From JAOUEA01 sp039933515 (lineage in GTDB: Bacteria; Actinomycetota; UBA4738; HRBIN12), in the NCBI GenBank assembly GCA_039933515.1, contig JBDTNY010000012.1, positions 1 through 28,369 on the forward strand: DNA of 28,369 nucleotides, given 5' to 3'. Shown piece after piece: positions 16,485-24,487 of this stretch (positions are counted from its first letter, which is position 1; every line of letters begins with the position of its first letter). The translations under genes were made by a program, and so were the position numbers. The notes under the pieces are model-generated. The model worked only from the letters and a program-made list of their open reading frames with translations. It was not told the DNA's origin and ran no database searches.

Positions 16485-16606
16485 CGCTCACCTGTTACGG
16501 GCGATCCCAGCCGTTTGACCTTGCGCGCAGGCCCCGCAGGGGGGGACGATGCACGCGGCCCGGAACGCGGGGCCGAACCCGATCGCTTCTGGAGGCTATC
16601 GAACCG

Positions 16607-17686
16607 ATGCAGGCTGATCCCGGCAATATCTTGATCGTCGATGATGATCCACTGAACCGCCGTCTCCTGACCAAGAGCCTCGACAACGACGGGCATCGCA
16701 CGTCGCAGTACGACAACGGGTTCGCGGCGCTTGCGGCGATCCCCACCGACCAACCCGACCTGATCCTGCTGGACGTCGAGATGCCCGGGCTCGACGGCAT
16801 CGAAGTGCTCGAGCGCATCAAGGCCGACGACACGCTCCAGCACATCCCCGTGATCATGATCTCCGGCGTCGAGGACTCCGCGAGCATCGTCAGGTGCATC
16901 GAGGCCGGCGCGGAGGACTTCCTCCCCAAGCCGTTCGACCCCGTGATCCTCCGCGCGCGGATCCGGTCGGGCCTGAACCGCAAGCGCCTGCGCGACCTGG
17001 AAGAAGATCGCGTCCGTGACGTGTTCACGCGGTTCCTTCCCGAGCCGATCGCGGCCGAGATCTTGGCGCGCAGCGGCGGCCAGGCGTCGATCGGCGCGGT
17101 GCGTGTCTGGGCGACGGTCATGTTCATCGACCTGCGCGGCTTCACGACGTTCGCCGAATCCCGGCCGGTCGAGCAGGTCATCGACGTGCTCAACCGCTTC
17201 CTTGGAACGATGGGCGACGCGGTGCTCGATCACGGGGGCACGCTCGTCTCCTACCTCGGGGATGGCCTGATGGCGGCGTTCGGTGCGCCGATCGAGGGCA
17301 TGGATCACGCCGATCGCGCCGTCGCCGCCGCGCGCGAGATGGCGACCGACCGGCTGCGCGGGTTCAACCGCTGGCTGCGGGAGCAAGGGATCGACGAGGG
17401 ATTTCGGATGGGGATCGGCCTCAACTCCGGGCGGGTCATGTCCGGCACGATCGGGTCCGAGCGCCGGATCGAGTACACCCTGATCGGCGACACGGTCAAC
17501 ACCTCGGCGCGGATCGAACAGCTCACGAAGCAGTCCGGGCACACGATACTCGTGGCCGACCAGACGCGTTCCAACATGACGACGGGGGGCGACGCCCTCA
17601 CCTTCGTCGACGAGTTCGAGATCCGCGGCCGGCAGTCGCGGCTCAAGCTGTGGACCGCCGACGAGCCCGAGGCGTCGTCCTCGTGA
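16607..17686 (+). CDS. Receiver-domain class III nucleotide cyclase
   Basis: A 359-residue soluble protein joining a response-regulator receiver to a class III cyclase domain. The receiver (about 5-122) has the acidic triad at 12-14, phospho-acceptor Asp56 in LLDVEMPG, Ser86 and Lys108 in LPKPF. A short linker (FLPEPIAAEIL) leads to the cyclase domain (about 165-350): metal ligands Asp175 in FIDLRGF and Asp219 in LGDG, and the transition-state pair Asn298 and Arg302 in TVNTSARIE. The Lys that often precedes LGD is Ser216 or its neighbour here, a variation seen in other bacterial cyclases. The product is probably cAMP, but cGMP is not excluded. ATG 16607 has GGAGG at 16591-16595. The stop overlaps the kinase start as GTGA, so phosphorylation by that kinase is likely. 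Confidence 0.92.
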   Translation: MQADPGNILIVDDDPLNRRLLTKSLDNDGHRTSQYDNGFAALAAIPTDQPDLILLDVEMPGLDGIEVLERIKADDTLQHIPVIMISGVEDSASIVRCIEAGAEDFLPKPFDPVILRARIRSGLNRKRLRDLEEDRVRDVFTRFLPEPIAAEILARSGGQASIGAVRVWATVMFIDLRGFTTFAESRPVEQVIDVLNRFLGTMGDAVLDHGGTLVSYLGDGLMAAFGAPIEGMDHADRAVAAAREMATDRLRGFNRWLREQGIDEGFRMGIGLNSGRVMSGTIGSERRIEYTLIGDTVNTSARIEQLTKQSGHTILVADQTRSNMTTGGDALTFVDEFEIRGRQSRLKLWTADEPEASSS

Positions 17687-20600
17687 GCGACGCGGACCCG
17701 GACGAGGGTCGGTCGCAGAAGATCCAGACCGCGCTCTACCGCATCGCCGAGACGGCGAGCGCCGCGCAGGACATGCAGGGGTTCTACGAGCAGATCCACG
17801 GGATCGTCGGCGAGCTGATGTACGCCGAGAACTTCTACATCGTCCTCTACGACGAGGATCGGCGGCTGATGAACTGGCCGTTCGGTGTTGACGAGGCCGA
17901 CGACGACTTCCCCGACCCGAACGCGTGGGAGCCGATGGGCACGGGCGAGTCTCGCGGCCTGACTGCGCTGGTGCTGCGGACAGGCACGCCGCTCCTGATC
18001 ACGTCGATGACGCAGATCGACGAACTCGTAGAACGCGGAGAGATCGACTTCCTGGGCGCCAAGGGGTCCACCTGGCTCGGCGTGCCCCTCCGAGCCGAGG
18101 GCCGCTCCGTCGGTGCGATGGTCGTGCAGAGCTACCGCGAGGACATCCGTCACACCGAAGAGGACAAGGAGCTCCTGACCTTCGTCGCGAACCACGTCGG
18201 CGCGGCGCTCAGCCGCGCGCGCGCGATCGAGGAGACTCGGCAGCGCAACGCCGAGCTCGCGCTGATCAACGACGTGCAGCGAGGCCTCGCCGAGAACCTC
18301 GAGATGCAGGCGATGTACGACCTCGTGGGCGACCGCCTCCAGGAGATATTCGACGCGCAGGTGGTGGACATCGGCATCATCGACCGGGGCACGGGGCTAC
18401 TGCACTTCCCGTACACGATCGAGCGCGGGGTCCGATACCCGGATGAGCCGACCAGCGTGAAGGCCGGGATGACCGGGTATGTCCTCGAAAGGCTCGAGCC
18501 GCTCCTGATCAACGAGCGGATCGAGCAGCGGCTGGTCGAGCTGGGGATCGAGAGCCTCACCGTCGGTTCGGGTGAGATGTCGAAGTCGGTGCTGTTGGTC
18601 CCGCTCGTGGTGGGCGGTGAGGCGACCGGCAGGATCTCGCTCCAGAACCTCGACCACGAGCACGCGTTCAGTGATGCGGACGTGCGGTTGCTGACCACGA
18701 TCGCGGGGAGCCTGAGCGTGGCGCTCGAGAACGCACGGCTCTTCGAGGAGACCCGTCAGCGCAACGCCGAGCTGGCGTTGATCACGGAGGTGCAGCGAGG
18801 CCTGGCCGAGAACCTCGAGATGCAGGCGATGTATGAGCTCGTCGGGAACCGTCTCGTGGAGATATTCGACGCGCAGGTCGTCGACATCGGCATCCTCGAT
18901 CGAGAGGCGGGCGTGCTCCACTTCCCGTACGCGATCGAGCGCGGCGTCCGTTATCCCGATGAGCCCCAGCCCGTCGTCGTCGGGTTCAGCCGTCACGTCC
19001 TCGAGACGCGCGAACCGCTCTTCATCAACGCCGACGTTGAAGGCCGGATGGTCGAGCTGGGGATCCAGACCACCATGTTGGGTTCGGGGGAGATGTCGAA
19101 GTCGTTGTTGTTCGTGCCCCTGATCGTCGGAGGCGAGGCGACCGGCAGGATCTCGCTCCAGAACCTCGACCGCGAACATGCGTTCAGCGAAGCCGATGTG
19201 GGTCTTCTGATCACGATCGCGGGCAGCCTGAGCGTCGCCCTTGAGAACGCGCGGCTCTTCGAGGAGACCCGTCAGCGCAATGCCGAGCTCGCGCTGATCA
19301 ACGACGTGCAACGGGGCCTGGCCACGAACCTCGATATGCAGGCGATGTACGACCTCGTCGGCGACCGCCTCCAGGAGATCTTCGACGCGCAGGTCGTCGA
19401 CATCGGGATCGTGGATCGGTCCTCGCAGCTGATCCGCTTCCCATACACGGTCGAACGGGGCGTGCGCTTCCCCGACGAGCCGATGGAGATCATCGGGTTC
19501 CGCAAACATGTGCTCGCGACCCACAACCCTCTCGTGATCAACGAGGACGCGGCCAAGAAGTCCATCGAGTACGGCCAGCCGCTGGCGATCCAGGGCGAAC
19601 CGTCGAAGTCGGCGGTCCTGGTGCCACTGGTCGTCGGGGGCAAGGCGAACGGCGTGATCTCGCTTCAGAACCTCGACAAGGAGGCGGCCTTCAGCGAGGG
19701 GGACGTCCGGCTGCTCACGACCCTGGCTGGCAGCCTGAGCGTCGCCCTCGAGAACGCGCGTCTCTTCGAGGAGACCCGGCAACGTAACGCCGAACTCGGT
19801 CTGATCAACGCCGTGCAGGGGGGGCTCGCCGAGAAGCTCGAGACCCAGGCTATGTACGACCTGGTGGGCGACCAGCTGCAGGAGATCTTCGACGCGCAGG
19901 TCGTCGACATCGGCATCTTCGACCGCGATGCCGACGTGATCCGGTTCCCCTACGCCATCGAGCGAGGCGTGCGCTTCCCCGACGAGCCGATGCCCGTGAT
20001 CGGTTTCCGGAAGGAGGCGCTGGAGACCAAGACCACGGTGGTGGTGAACGGAGACTTCGCCGGGCGATCGGCCGAGGTAGGGCAACCGCTCGTGCTCCAG
20101 GGGGAATCACCGAAGTCCATGGTCATGGTCCCCCTCGTCGTGGGCGGGCAGTCGACGGGCGTGGTCTCGCTCCAGAACCTCGACCGTGAGCACGCCTTCG
20201 ACGAAGGGGACGTCCGGCTGCTGACCACCCTCGCGGGGAGCCTGAGCGTCGCGCTCGAGAACGCCCGGCTTTTCGAGGAGACGCGCCAGCGCGCGGCCGA
20301 GCTTGCGATCGTGAACGACGTGGGACAGGCGCTCGCCGAGCAACTCGAACTCGATGCGCTGATCGCGCGGCTCGGCGACCAGCTGCGTGAGGCGTTCGAG
20401 GCCGACATCGTGTACGTGGCGCTGCACGATAGGCGACGTGACCTGATCGAGTTCGCTTACCACAACGAGGACGGCGCACAGGAGCCGCAGGAGCCGCTGC
20501 AGTACGGCGTCGGTCTCACCTCGGAGATCATCGAGACCCGCGCGCCACTGCTGCTGAACCAGGAGGAGTCGTTCCGAGAGTTCGGCTCCGGGATGATCGG

Positions 20601-22749
20601 GTCCCCCGTCCGGTCGTACCTGGGCGTGCCGATCATGGTCGGCTCACAGGCGATCGGCGTGATCAGCGTGCAGAGCAAGGGGCGGGGAGGGCTCTTCGGC
20701 GAGACCGAGACCCGGCTGCTCGCCACGATCGCCGCGAACGTGGGCGTCGCGATACAGAACGCCCGGCTCTTCCGCGAGGCTCAGGAGGCACGCGAGGCCG
20801 CCGAGCAGGCGAACGCGGCCAAGAGTGCGTTCCTGGCCGCGACCAGCCACGAGATCCGGACGCCGATGAACGCGATCATCGGGATGAGCGGTCTGCTGCT
20901 CGAGACCGAGCTCGACGCGGAACAGCGCGACTACGCGGCGACCGTGGCGAACAGCGGCGAGGCGCTCCTGTCGATCATCAACGACATCCTCGACTTCTCC
21001 AAGATCGAGGCCGGGAGGATGGACCTCGAGAGCGCCCCGTTCGACCTGCGGGCCTGCATCGAGTCCGTCGTCGATCTGATCGGTCCCGTCGCGGCGAAGA
21101 AGGGGCTCGAGGTCGCGTACCACATCGAGGCTGGGACGCCCGAGACTGCCGTGGGGGACGCGAGCCGGATCCGCCAGATCCTGCTGAACCTGCTCAACAA
21201 CGCCGTGAAGTTCACGGAAGCCGGCGAGATCGATGTCTCCGCCTCGGCGTCCGTCTCCGAGAAGCCCGACACCCTCGTGTACCACCTCACCGTGAGCGAT
21301 ACCGGGATCGGCATCCCCCCGGACCGCATCGACAGGCTGTTCCAGTCCTTCACCCAGGTCGATGCCTCGACCAGCCGCCGCTACGGGGGCACCGGCCTGG
21401 GCCTCGCGATCAGCCGGAAGCTCTCCGAGCTGATGGGCGGCAGGGCGTGGGCGACGAGCACGGGCGTGTCGGGTGAGGGGAGCACCTTCCACGTCACGAT
21501 CGAGGCGGGGACGACGGACATGTCGCCGACGGCGCTCCGCCGCGACGGATCGTTCGAGGGGCGCCGCGCGCTCGTCGTGGACGACAACGAGACGAACCGC
21601 CGGCTCATGAGCGCGCTCCTGAGCGCGTGGGGGATGCAGACCGTGGTGGCCCCCGGGTTCGAGGAGGCGCTCGCCGCGCTCGGCGACGGTCGGATCGACC
21701 TGGCCGTCCTCGACATGCTGATGCCCGACGTCGACGGCCTCGACCTGGCCGCGCGGATCCGTGCGCGCCACCCGGACCTGCCCATCGTGCTGGCGTCGTC
21801 GATCAGCCATCATGACGTCGCGTCTGACCCCCGTTGGTCGGCCGCCGGCATCGGTGCCGTGGTGATGAAGCCGATCAAGGCCTCGCCGCTGCACGGAGCC
21901 CTGGCCACGGTGCTCGGCGCCTCGCTCGAGGGTGAGCAGCTAGGCCCGACGAGCGTGTTCGACGCCGAACTCGCCTCGACGCACCCGCTGCGGATCCTGC
22001 TGGCCGAGGACAACGTGGTGAACCAGAAGCTCGCGATCCGGTTGCTGGAGAAGCTCGGCTACCGGGCCGACATCGCCGGCAACGGCCTCGAGGCGATCGA
22101 GGCGCTCGAGCGCCAGTCGTACGACCTGCTGCTTTCTGACGTGCAGATGCCCGAGATGGACGGGCTCGAGGCGACCCGCCGGATCCTGGAGCGCTGGCGC
22201 GAGGGCGAGCGGCCGTGGATCGTGGCGATGACCGCCGAGGCGATGAGCGGTGACCGCGAGCGCTGCCTCGAGGCAGGGATGAACGACTACATCACCAAGC
22301 CGATCCGGGTCGAGGAGCTCGTCGCGTCGATCAAGCGAACGCCGCGCCGAGCTGAAGGGCCGGCCGTCGCCGTGCGGGATGGTGAGGCGACGATCGATCG
22401 CGTGGTGCTCAGCCGCCTCGCCGAAGGAGTGGGCGGCGACGAGGAGTTCGTCACCGAGCTGATCCAGGGGTTCGCCGCCGACGCGCCGGCGCTGATCGCC
22501 GCAGCCCGCCAGGGGCTCGAGCTCGACGACGTGGCCGAGGTCCGCCGTGCCGCCCACACCCTCAAGTCGAACGCAGCGACGTTCGGCGCGCACGCCCTGT
22601 CCGAGCTCAGCCGGGAGCTCGAGGAAGCGGCGAAGCGCGGGGAGCTTGCGGACGGCGCCGCCCGGATCGACGCGCTCGCGCGTTCGCTCGAGGCCGTTCT
22701 CGACGCGCTGCCGTCCGTGTGGCAAGAGATGTCGGAGACGTCGCCCTGA
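17683..22749 (+). CDS. Six-GAF hybrid histidine kinase with two receivers and HPt
   Basis: A 1688-residue soluble sensor kinase, unusually long. The order is: GAF1 (about 10-182); four near-identical GAF units (183-354, 355-526, 527-695, 696-864), each opening with the linker EETRQRNAELALIN and ending SLSVALENARLF; a divergent sixth GAF (865-1030); HisKA with phospho-acceptor His1056 in TSHEIRTPMN; HATPase_c with the N box (NLLNNAVK, about 1169-1176), DTGIGI at 1206 and GGTGLGLAI from 1235; receiver 1 with Asp1344 (LDMLMPD); receiver 2 with Asp1486 (SDVQMPEMDG); and an HPt domain with His1625 (AAHTLKSNA). All phosphorelay residues are intact. No membrane segments are visible, so it should sense a cytoplasmic small molecule, redox or light-linked cofactor. 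GTG 17683 overlaps the cyclase stop, which makes that receiver a likely output. Confidence 0.95.
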   Translation: MSDADPDEGRSQKIQTALYRIAETASAAQDMQGFYEQIHGIVGELMYAENFYIVLYDEDRRLMNWPFGVDEADDDFPDPNAWEPMGTGESRGLTALVLRTGTPLLITSMTQIDELVERGEIDFLGAKGSTWLGVPLRAEGRSVGAMVVQSYREDIRHTEEDKELLTFVANHVGAALSRARAIEETRQRNAELALINDVQRGLAENLEMQAMYDLVGDRLQEIFDAQVVDIGIIDRGTGLLHFPYTIERGVRYPDEPTSVKAGMTGYVLERLEPLLINERIEQRLVELGIESLTVGSGEMSKSVLLVPLVVGGEATGRISLQNLDHEHAFSDADVRLLTTIAGSLSVALENARLFEETRQRNAELALITEVQRGLAENLEMQAMYELVGNRLVEIFDAQVVDIGILDREAGVLHFPYAIERGVRYPDEPQPVVVGFSRHVLETREPLFINADVEGRMVELGIQTTMLGSGEMSKSLLFVPLIVGGEATGRISLQNLDREHAFSEADVGLLITIAGSLSVALENARLFEETRQRNAELALINDVQRGLATNLDMQAMYDLVGDRLQEIFDAQVVDIGIVDRSSQLIRFPYTVERGVRFPDEPMEIIGFRKHVLATHNPLVINEDAAKKSIEYGQPLAIQGEPSKSAVLVPLVVGGKANGVISLQNLDKEAAFSEGDVRLLTTLAGSLSVALENARLFEETRQRNAELGLINAVQGGLAEKLETQAMYDLVGDQLQEIFDAQVVDIGIFDRDADVIRFPYAIERGVRFPDEPMPVIGFRKEALETKTTVVVNGDFAGRSAEVGQPLVLQGESPKSMVMVPLVVGGQSTGVVSLQNLDREHAFDEGDVRLLTTLAGSLSVALENARLFEETRQRAAELAIVNDVGQALAEQLELDALIARLGDQLREAFEADIVYVALHDRRRDLIEFAYHNEDGAQEPQEPLQYGVGLTSEIIETRAPLLLNQEESFREFGSGMIGSPVRSYLGVPIMVGSQAIGVISVQSKGRGGLFGETETRLLATIAANVGVAIQNARLFREAQEAREAAEQANAAKSAFLAATSHEIRTPMNAIIGMSGLLLETELDAEQRDYAATVANSGEALLSIINDILDFSKIEAGRMDLESAPFDLRACIESVVDLIGPVAAKKGLEVAYHIEAGTPETAVGDASRIRQILLNLLNNAVKFTEAGEIDVSASASVSEKPDTLVYHLTVSDTGIGIPPDRIDRLFQSFTQVDASTSRRYGGTGLGLAISRKLSELMGGRAWATSTGVSGEGSTFHVTIEAGTTDMSPTALRRDGSFEGRRALVVDDNETNRRLMSALLSAWGMQTVVAPGFEEALAALGDGRIDLAVLDMLMPDVDGLDLAARIRARHPDLPIVLASSISHHDVASDPRWSAAGIGAVVMKPIKASPLHGALATVLGASLEGEQLGPTSVFDAELASTHPLRILLAEDNVVNQKLAIRLLEKLGYRADIAGNGLEAIEALERQSYDLLLSDVQMPEMDGLEATRRILERWREGERPWIVAMTAEAMSGDRERCLEAGMNDYITKPIRVEELVASIKRTPRRAEGPAVAVRDGEATIDRVVLSRLAEGVGGDEEFVTELIQGFAADAPALIAAARQGLELDDVAEVRRAAHTLKSNAATFGAHALSELSRELEEAAKRGELADGAARIDALARSLEAVLDALPSVWQEMSETSP
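18229..20274 (+). repeat. Four tandem GAF-unit repeats inside the kinase gene
   Basis: Units begin at 18229, 18745, 19261 and 19768, with lengths 516, 516, 507 and 507 bases. All stay in frame. By hand count, units 1 and 2 agree at about 134 of 172 residues (78%). The linker and first strand (EIFDAQVVDIGI) and the end (SLQNLD...SLSVALENARLF) are nearly invariant, while the ligand-pocket middle (about 50 residues) differs. Units 3 and 4 share a 3-residue deletion, so they pair as one later duplication. Confidence 0.95.
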
Positions 22750-22875
22750 TAGATCACGGAAGTGACGATCACGCCGCCTTCGCCTGCCGAGTCGAGTGAT
22801 TGCGTCCTCGCCGGCGTTGGGGGGAAGATGCCGCGTCCCAGACCCCGCTTGCCCGCGTGAAAGAAGGAGTCGATC

Positions 22876-23262
22876 ATGCAGGTGGTTCCGCACGACGAGG
22901 TGACGCCCCAGCTCGCCGACCATCTCGCGTCGGTGTTCGACTCGAGTCCCGACGGCGTCTACGTCTGGCTCGACGAGACGCACTGGAGATGCAACCAACG
23001 GTTCGCTGAGATATTCGGCTACGACGGACCCGGCGAGCTGAACGACACGCCCGGCCTGCTCCAGCGCATCGTGGACGAGGAGGACCAGCAGCTCTTCTCG
23101 TGGAACTACTGGAACCGCGTGCAGGCGCTCGCGTTCCCGGTCACGTTCCGATTCCGGGGGAAGAAGAAGGATGGCTCGTCATGCCTGGTCGAGACCGACA
23201 TGGTCCCGTTGAGCTTCGGCGGGCACACCTTCGCGTACCACTTCGTGCGGCGGGTGGGCTAG
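22876..23262 (+). CDS. Stand-alone PAS-domain protein
   Basis: A 128-residue protein that is almost entirely one PAS-like domain. The N-terminal helix leads to SVFDSSPDGVYVWLDETHW, then CNQRFAEIFGYD, a linker helix, and C-terminal strands FPVTFRFRGKKKDGS, ETDMVPLSFGGH and FAYHFVRRVG. It has no output domain, so it would act by binding a ligand and touching a partner, possibly the large kinase encoded 126 bases upstream. AAGGAG precedes ATG 22876. Its TAG shares a CTAG with the stop of the opposing microprotein gene. Confidence 0.82.
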   Translation: MQVVPHDEVTPQLADHLASVFDSSPDGVYVWLDETHWRCNQRFAEIFGYDGPGELNDTPGLLQRIVDEEDQQLFSWNYWNRVQALAFPVTFRFRGKKKDGSSCLVETDMVPLSFGGHTFAYHFVRRVG

Positions 23263-23447
23263 GCGAGCGACGTGAGCGTGCCGAGCCGGTGGAGGACCGC
23301 CGTGAACCCGGCGCACCCGCACTCGGAGTAGAGGCAGCGGCGGGCTTCGATATCGCCGTGCACGAACTCGGTGTGCTCGCACATGGCGCAGAAAACCCGG
23401 CGTGTCTCCGGGGGGCGCGAAAGCGCGGCGTGCCGAGGGGTTCGCAT
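23259..23447 (-). CDS. Cys-rich 62-residue microprotein
   Basis: A predicted 62-residue protein with six potential metal ligands: Cys20, Cys23, His30, Cys38, Cys43 and Cys45, arranged as FCAMCEH, then RRCLY, then SECGCAGF. This resembles small zinc-ribbon-like proteins found in Actinomycetota, though I cannot name a family. The reading frame is open further upstream into the opposing SnoaL-like gene, but that part is a shadow. ATG 23447 has no ribosome site; instead TATCTT lies exactly at -12 to -7, as expected for a leaderless transcript. The stop is a TAG inside a CTAG shared with the convergent PAS gene. These two independent signals raise my confidence that this small gene is real. Confidence 0.65.
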   Translation of the reverse strand: MRTPRHAALSRPPETRRVFCAMCEHTEFVHGDIEARRCLYSECGCAGFTAVLHRLGTLTSLA

Positions 23448-23453
23448 CGATCG

Positions 23454-23459
23454 AAGATA
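23454..23459 (-). promoter_or_regulatory. Leaderless-type -10 of the microprotein gene
   Basis: TATCTT on the minus strand, six bases before the ATG at 23447, fits TAnnnT at the spacing for transcription starting at the A of ATG. Confidence 0.5.
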
Positions 23460-23510
23460 GGCCGTCCGGGGGACTCGGCGCATCGGCCGAATGGCTACCC
23501 TTGGCCGGAT

Positions 23511-23539
23511 TTGCGCCGCGGCGCACGTGGGCATAGCGT
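23511..23539 (+). promoter_or_regulatory. Promoter of the SnoaL-like gene pair
   Basis: TTGCGC (-35, 23511-23516) and TAGCGT (-10, 23534-23539) are separated by 17 bases. A perfect 12-base palindrome, GCGCCGCGGCGC (23513-23524), overlaps the -35 and spacer and could be an operator, although such GC-only palindromes arise easily by chance here. Confidence 0.4.
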
Positions 23540-23570
23540 CGGGTGCACACCGACCAACGGGAGGGCCCCT

Positions 23571-24011
23571 ATGAGCGAGGCCGCACGCAACGTCGAGCTC
23601 GTCGAAAAGCTCGAACGCGCCTACAACGAGCGCGATTACGACACGGTCCGCGCCTGCCTTGCGGCCGACTTCGTCGCCAACACGCCGGGCGCAGAGTTGG
23701 TGCCCGCCGGCGTCGAAGGCGCGATCGCCTCGAACGAGGGCGCGTTCAGCTTCTTCTCGGACCGCCATACCGAGATCCTCGAGATATTCGGTGACGGCGA
23801 CCGCGTCGTCTCGCACGTTCGCATGACGGGCACGAACGACGGCGGGATCGCCTGGGCGGGCGTCCCCGCGAACGGCAAGCCGATCGACATCGACTGGATA
23901 CAGATCTCACGTCACGGCGGCGATGGGACGATCGTGGAAACCTGGGCGGAGATGGATGTCCCGAAGATGCTCGTGCAGGTCGGCGCGATGCCGGCTCCGG
24001 AGGGGATGTGA
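23571..24011 (+). CDS. SnoaL-like / ester cyclase family protein 1
   Basis: A 146-residue protein of the NTF2-like SnoaL group. It has the usual opening helix and YNERDYDTVRACLAADFVANTPG, then a run of strands (HTEILEIFGDGDRVVSHVRMTGT) and the conserved WAGVPANGKPIDIDWIQISR near residues 95-114, followed by IVETWAEMD. In this superfamily such proteins bind small hydrophobic compounds; some act as isomerases or cyclases, many have no known substrate. GGGAGGG precedes ATG 23571. The stop overlaps a GTG of the second SnoaL-like gene. Confidence 0.88.
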   Translation: MSEAARNVELVEKLERAYNERDYDTVRACLAADFVANTPGAELVPAGVEGAIASNEGAFSFFSDRHTEILEIFGDGDRVVSHVRMTGTNDGGIAWAGVPANGKPIDIDWIQISRHGGDGTIVETWAEMDVPKMLVQVGAMPAPEGM

Positions 24012-24013
24012 CC

Positions 24014-24448
24014 ATGACCACACCGGAACAGAACGCCGCAACCGTCCGAGAGCTGATCCAACGCGTCCTGAACGAGGGCGATATGGGCTTCGCCGAGAAG
24101 ACCCTCTCGGAGTCCTATGTGGAGAGCAGCCCGATGCCGGGCGGCACCGCCGACAAGGCCGGCGCGATCGCGATGTTCACGATGATGCGCGAACAGACCC
24201 CCGACATGCACATCCAGATCGACGACGTCATCGCCACCGGGAACAAGGTGGCGGCCCGCAGCAGGATGACCGGCACCGACACCAACGGCTTCAGCCCGGG
24301 GATGACGCCGACCGGCAAGCCGTTCTCGATGGGAGCGATCGATGTCTTCACGTTCGACGACGCCGGGATGAACACCGAGCATTACGGCGTCTACGACATC
24401 ATGGGCACGATGGGGCAGCTGGGCCTGCTCCCCACGCCGCCGGAGTAA
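24014..24448 (+). CDS. SnoaL-like / ester cyclase family protein 2
   Basis: A 144-residue NTF2-like protein similar in plan to the gene before it: NAATVRELIQRVLNEGD, LSESYVESSPMPGG, MHIQIDDVIATGNKVAARSRMTGTD, PTGKPFSMGAIDVFTFDDAGM and TEHYGVYDIMGTMGQLGLLP, a close match to the ester cyclase pattern. GGAGGGG at 23999-24005 serves either ATG 24014 or the overlapping GTG 24008; I prefer the ATG because of the spacing. Sequence identity with the first SnoaL-like protein is low, so this is an old pair. A terminator follows the stop. Confidence 0.88.
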   Translation: MTTPEQNAATVRELIQRVLNEGDMGFAEKTLSESYVESSPMPGGTADKAGAIAMFTMMREQTPDMHIQIDDVIATGNKVAARSRMTGTDTNGFSPGMTPTGKPFSMGAIDVFTFDDAGMNTEHYGVYDIMGTMGQLGLLPTPPE

Positions 24449-24463
24449 GGGCGCCGCCGCCGA

Positions 24464-24487
24464 GGGTCCTTACACCGGGCCCTTTTT
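24464..24487 (+). terminator. Intrinsic terminator of the SnoaL pair
   Basis: GGGTCC (24464-24469) pairs with GGGCCC (24477-24482), with one G-U pair and a 7-base loop, followed by five T (24483-24487). A second possible stem, GTAAGG/CCTTAC (24445-24450 with 24468-24473), contains the stop codons of both convergent genes. It overlaps the 3' end of the opposing DUF2231 gene. Confidence 0.6.

Noticed and set aside
16515..16520. TTGACC as the -35 of the cyclase promoter
   Set aside because: No acceptable -10 lies 16-19 bases downstream; the first candidate (GACGAT) is 24 bases away.
18397..20085. Long minus-strand open frame opposite the GAF repeats
   Set aside because: It mirrors the repeat structure of the kinase in the antisense direction, as high-GC third positions produce. 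It has no ribosome site or domain, while the plus strand codes a clear kinase.
18229..20274. CRISPR-like or mobile repeat array
   Set aside because: The repeats are about 510 bases, in frame and coding for GAF domains, with no spacers and no mobile-element ends.
22762..22772. GTGACGATCAC as a CRP-type site near the cyclase-kinase block
   Set aside because: The half-sites TGA/TCA are three bases apart, whereas CRP sites have TGTGA and TCACA six bases apart, and the outer bases do not match.
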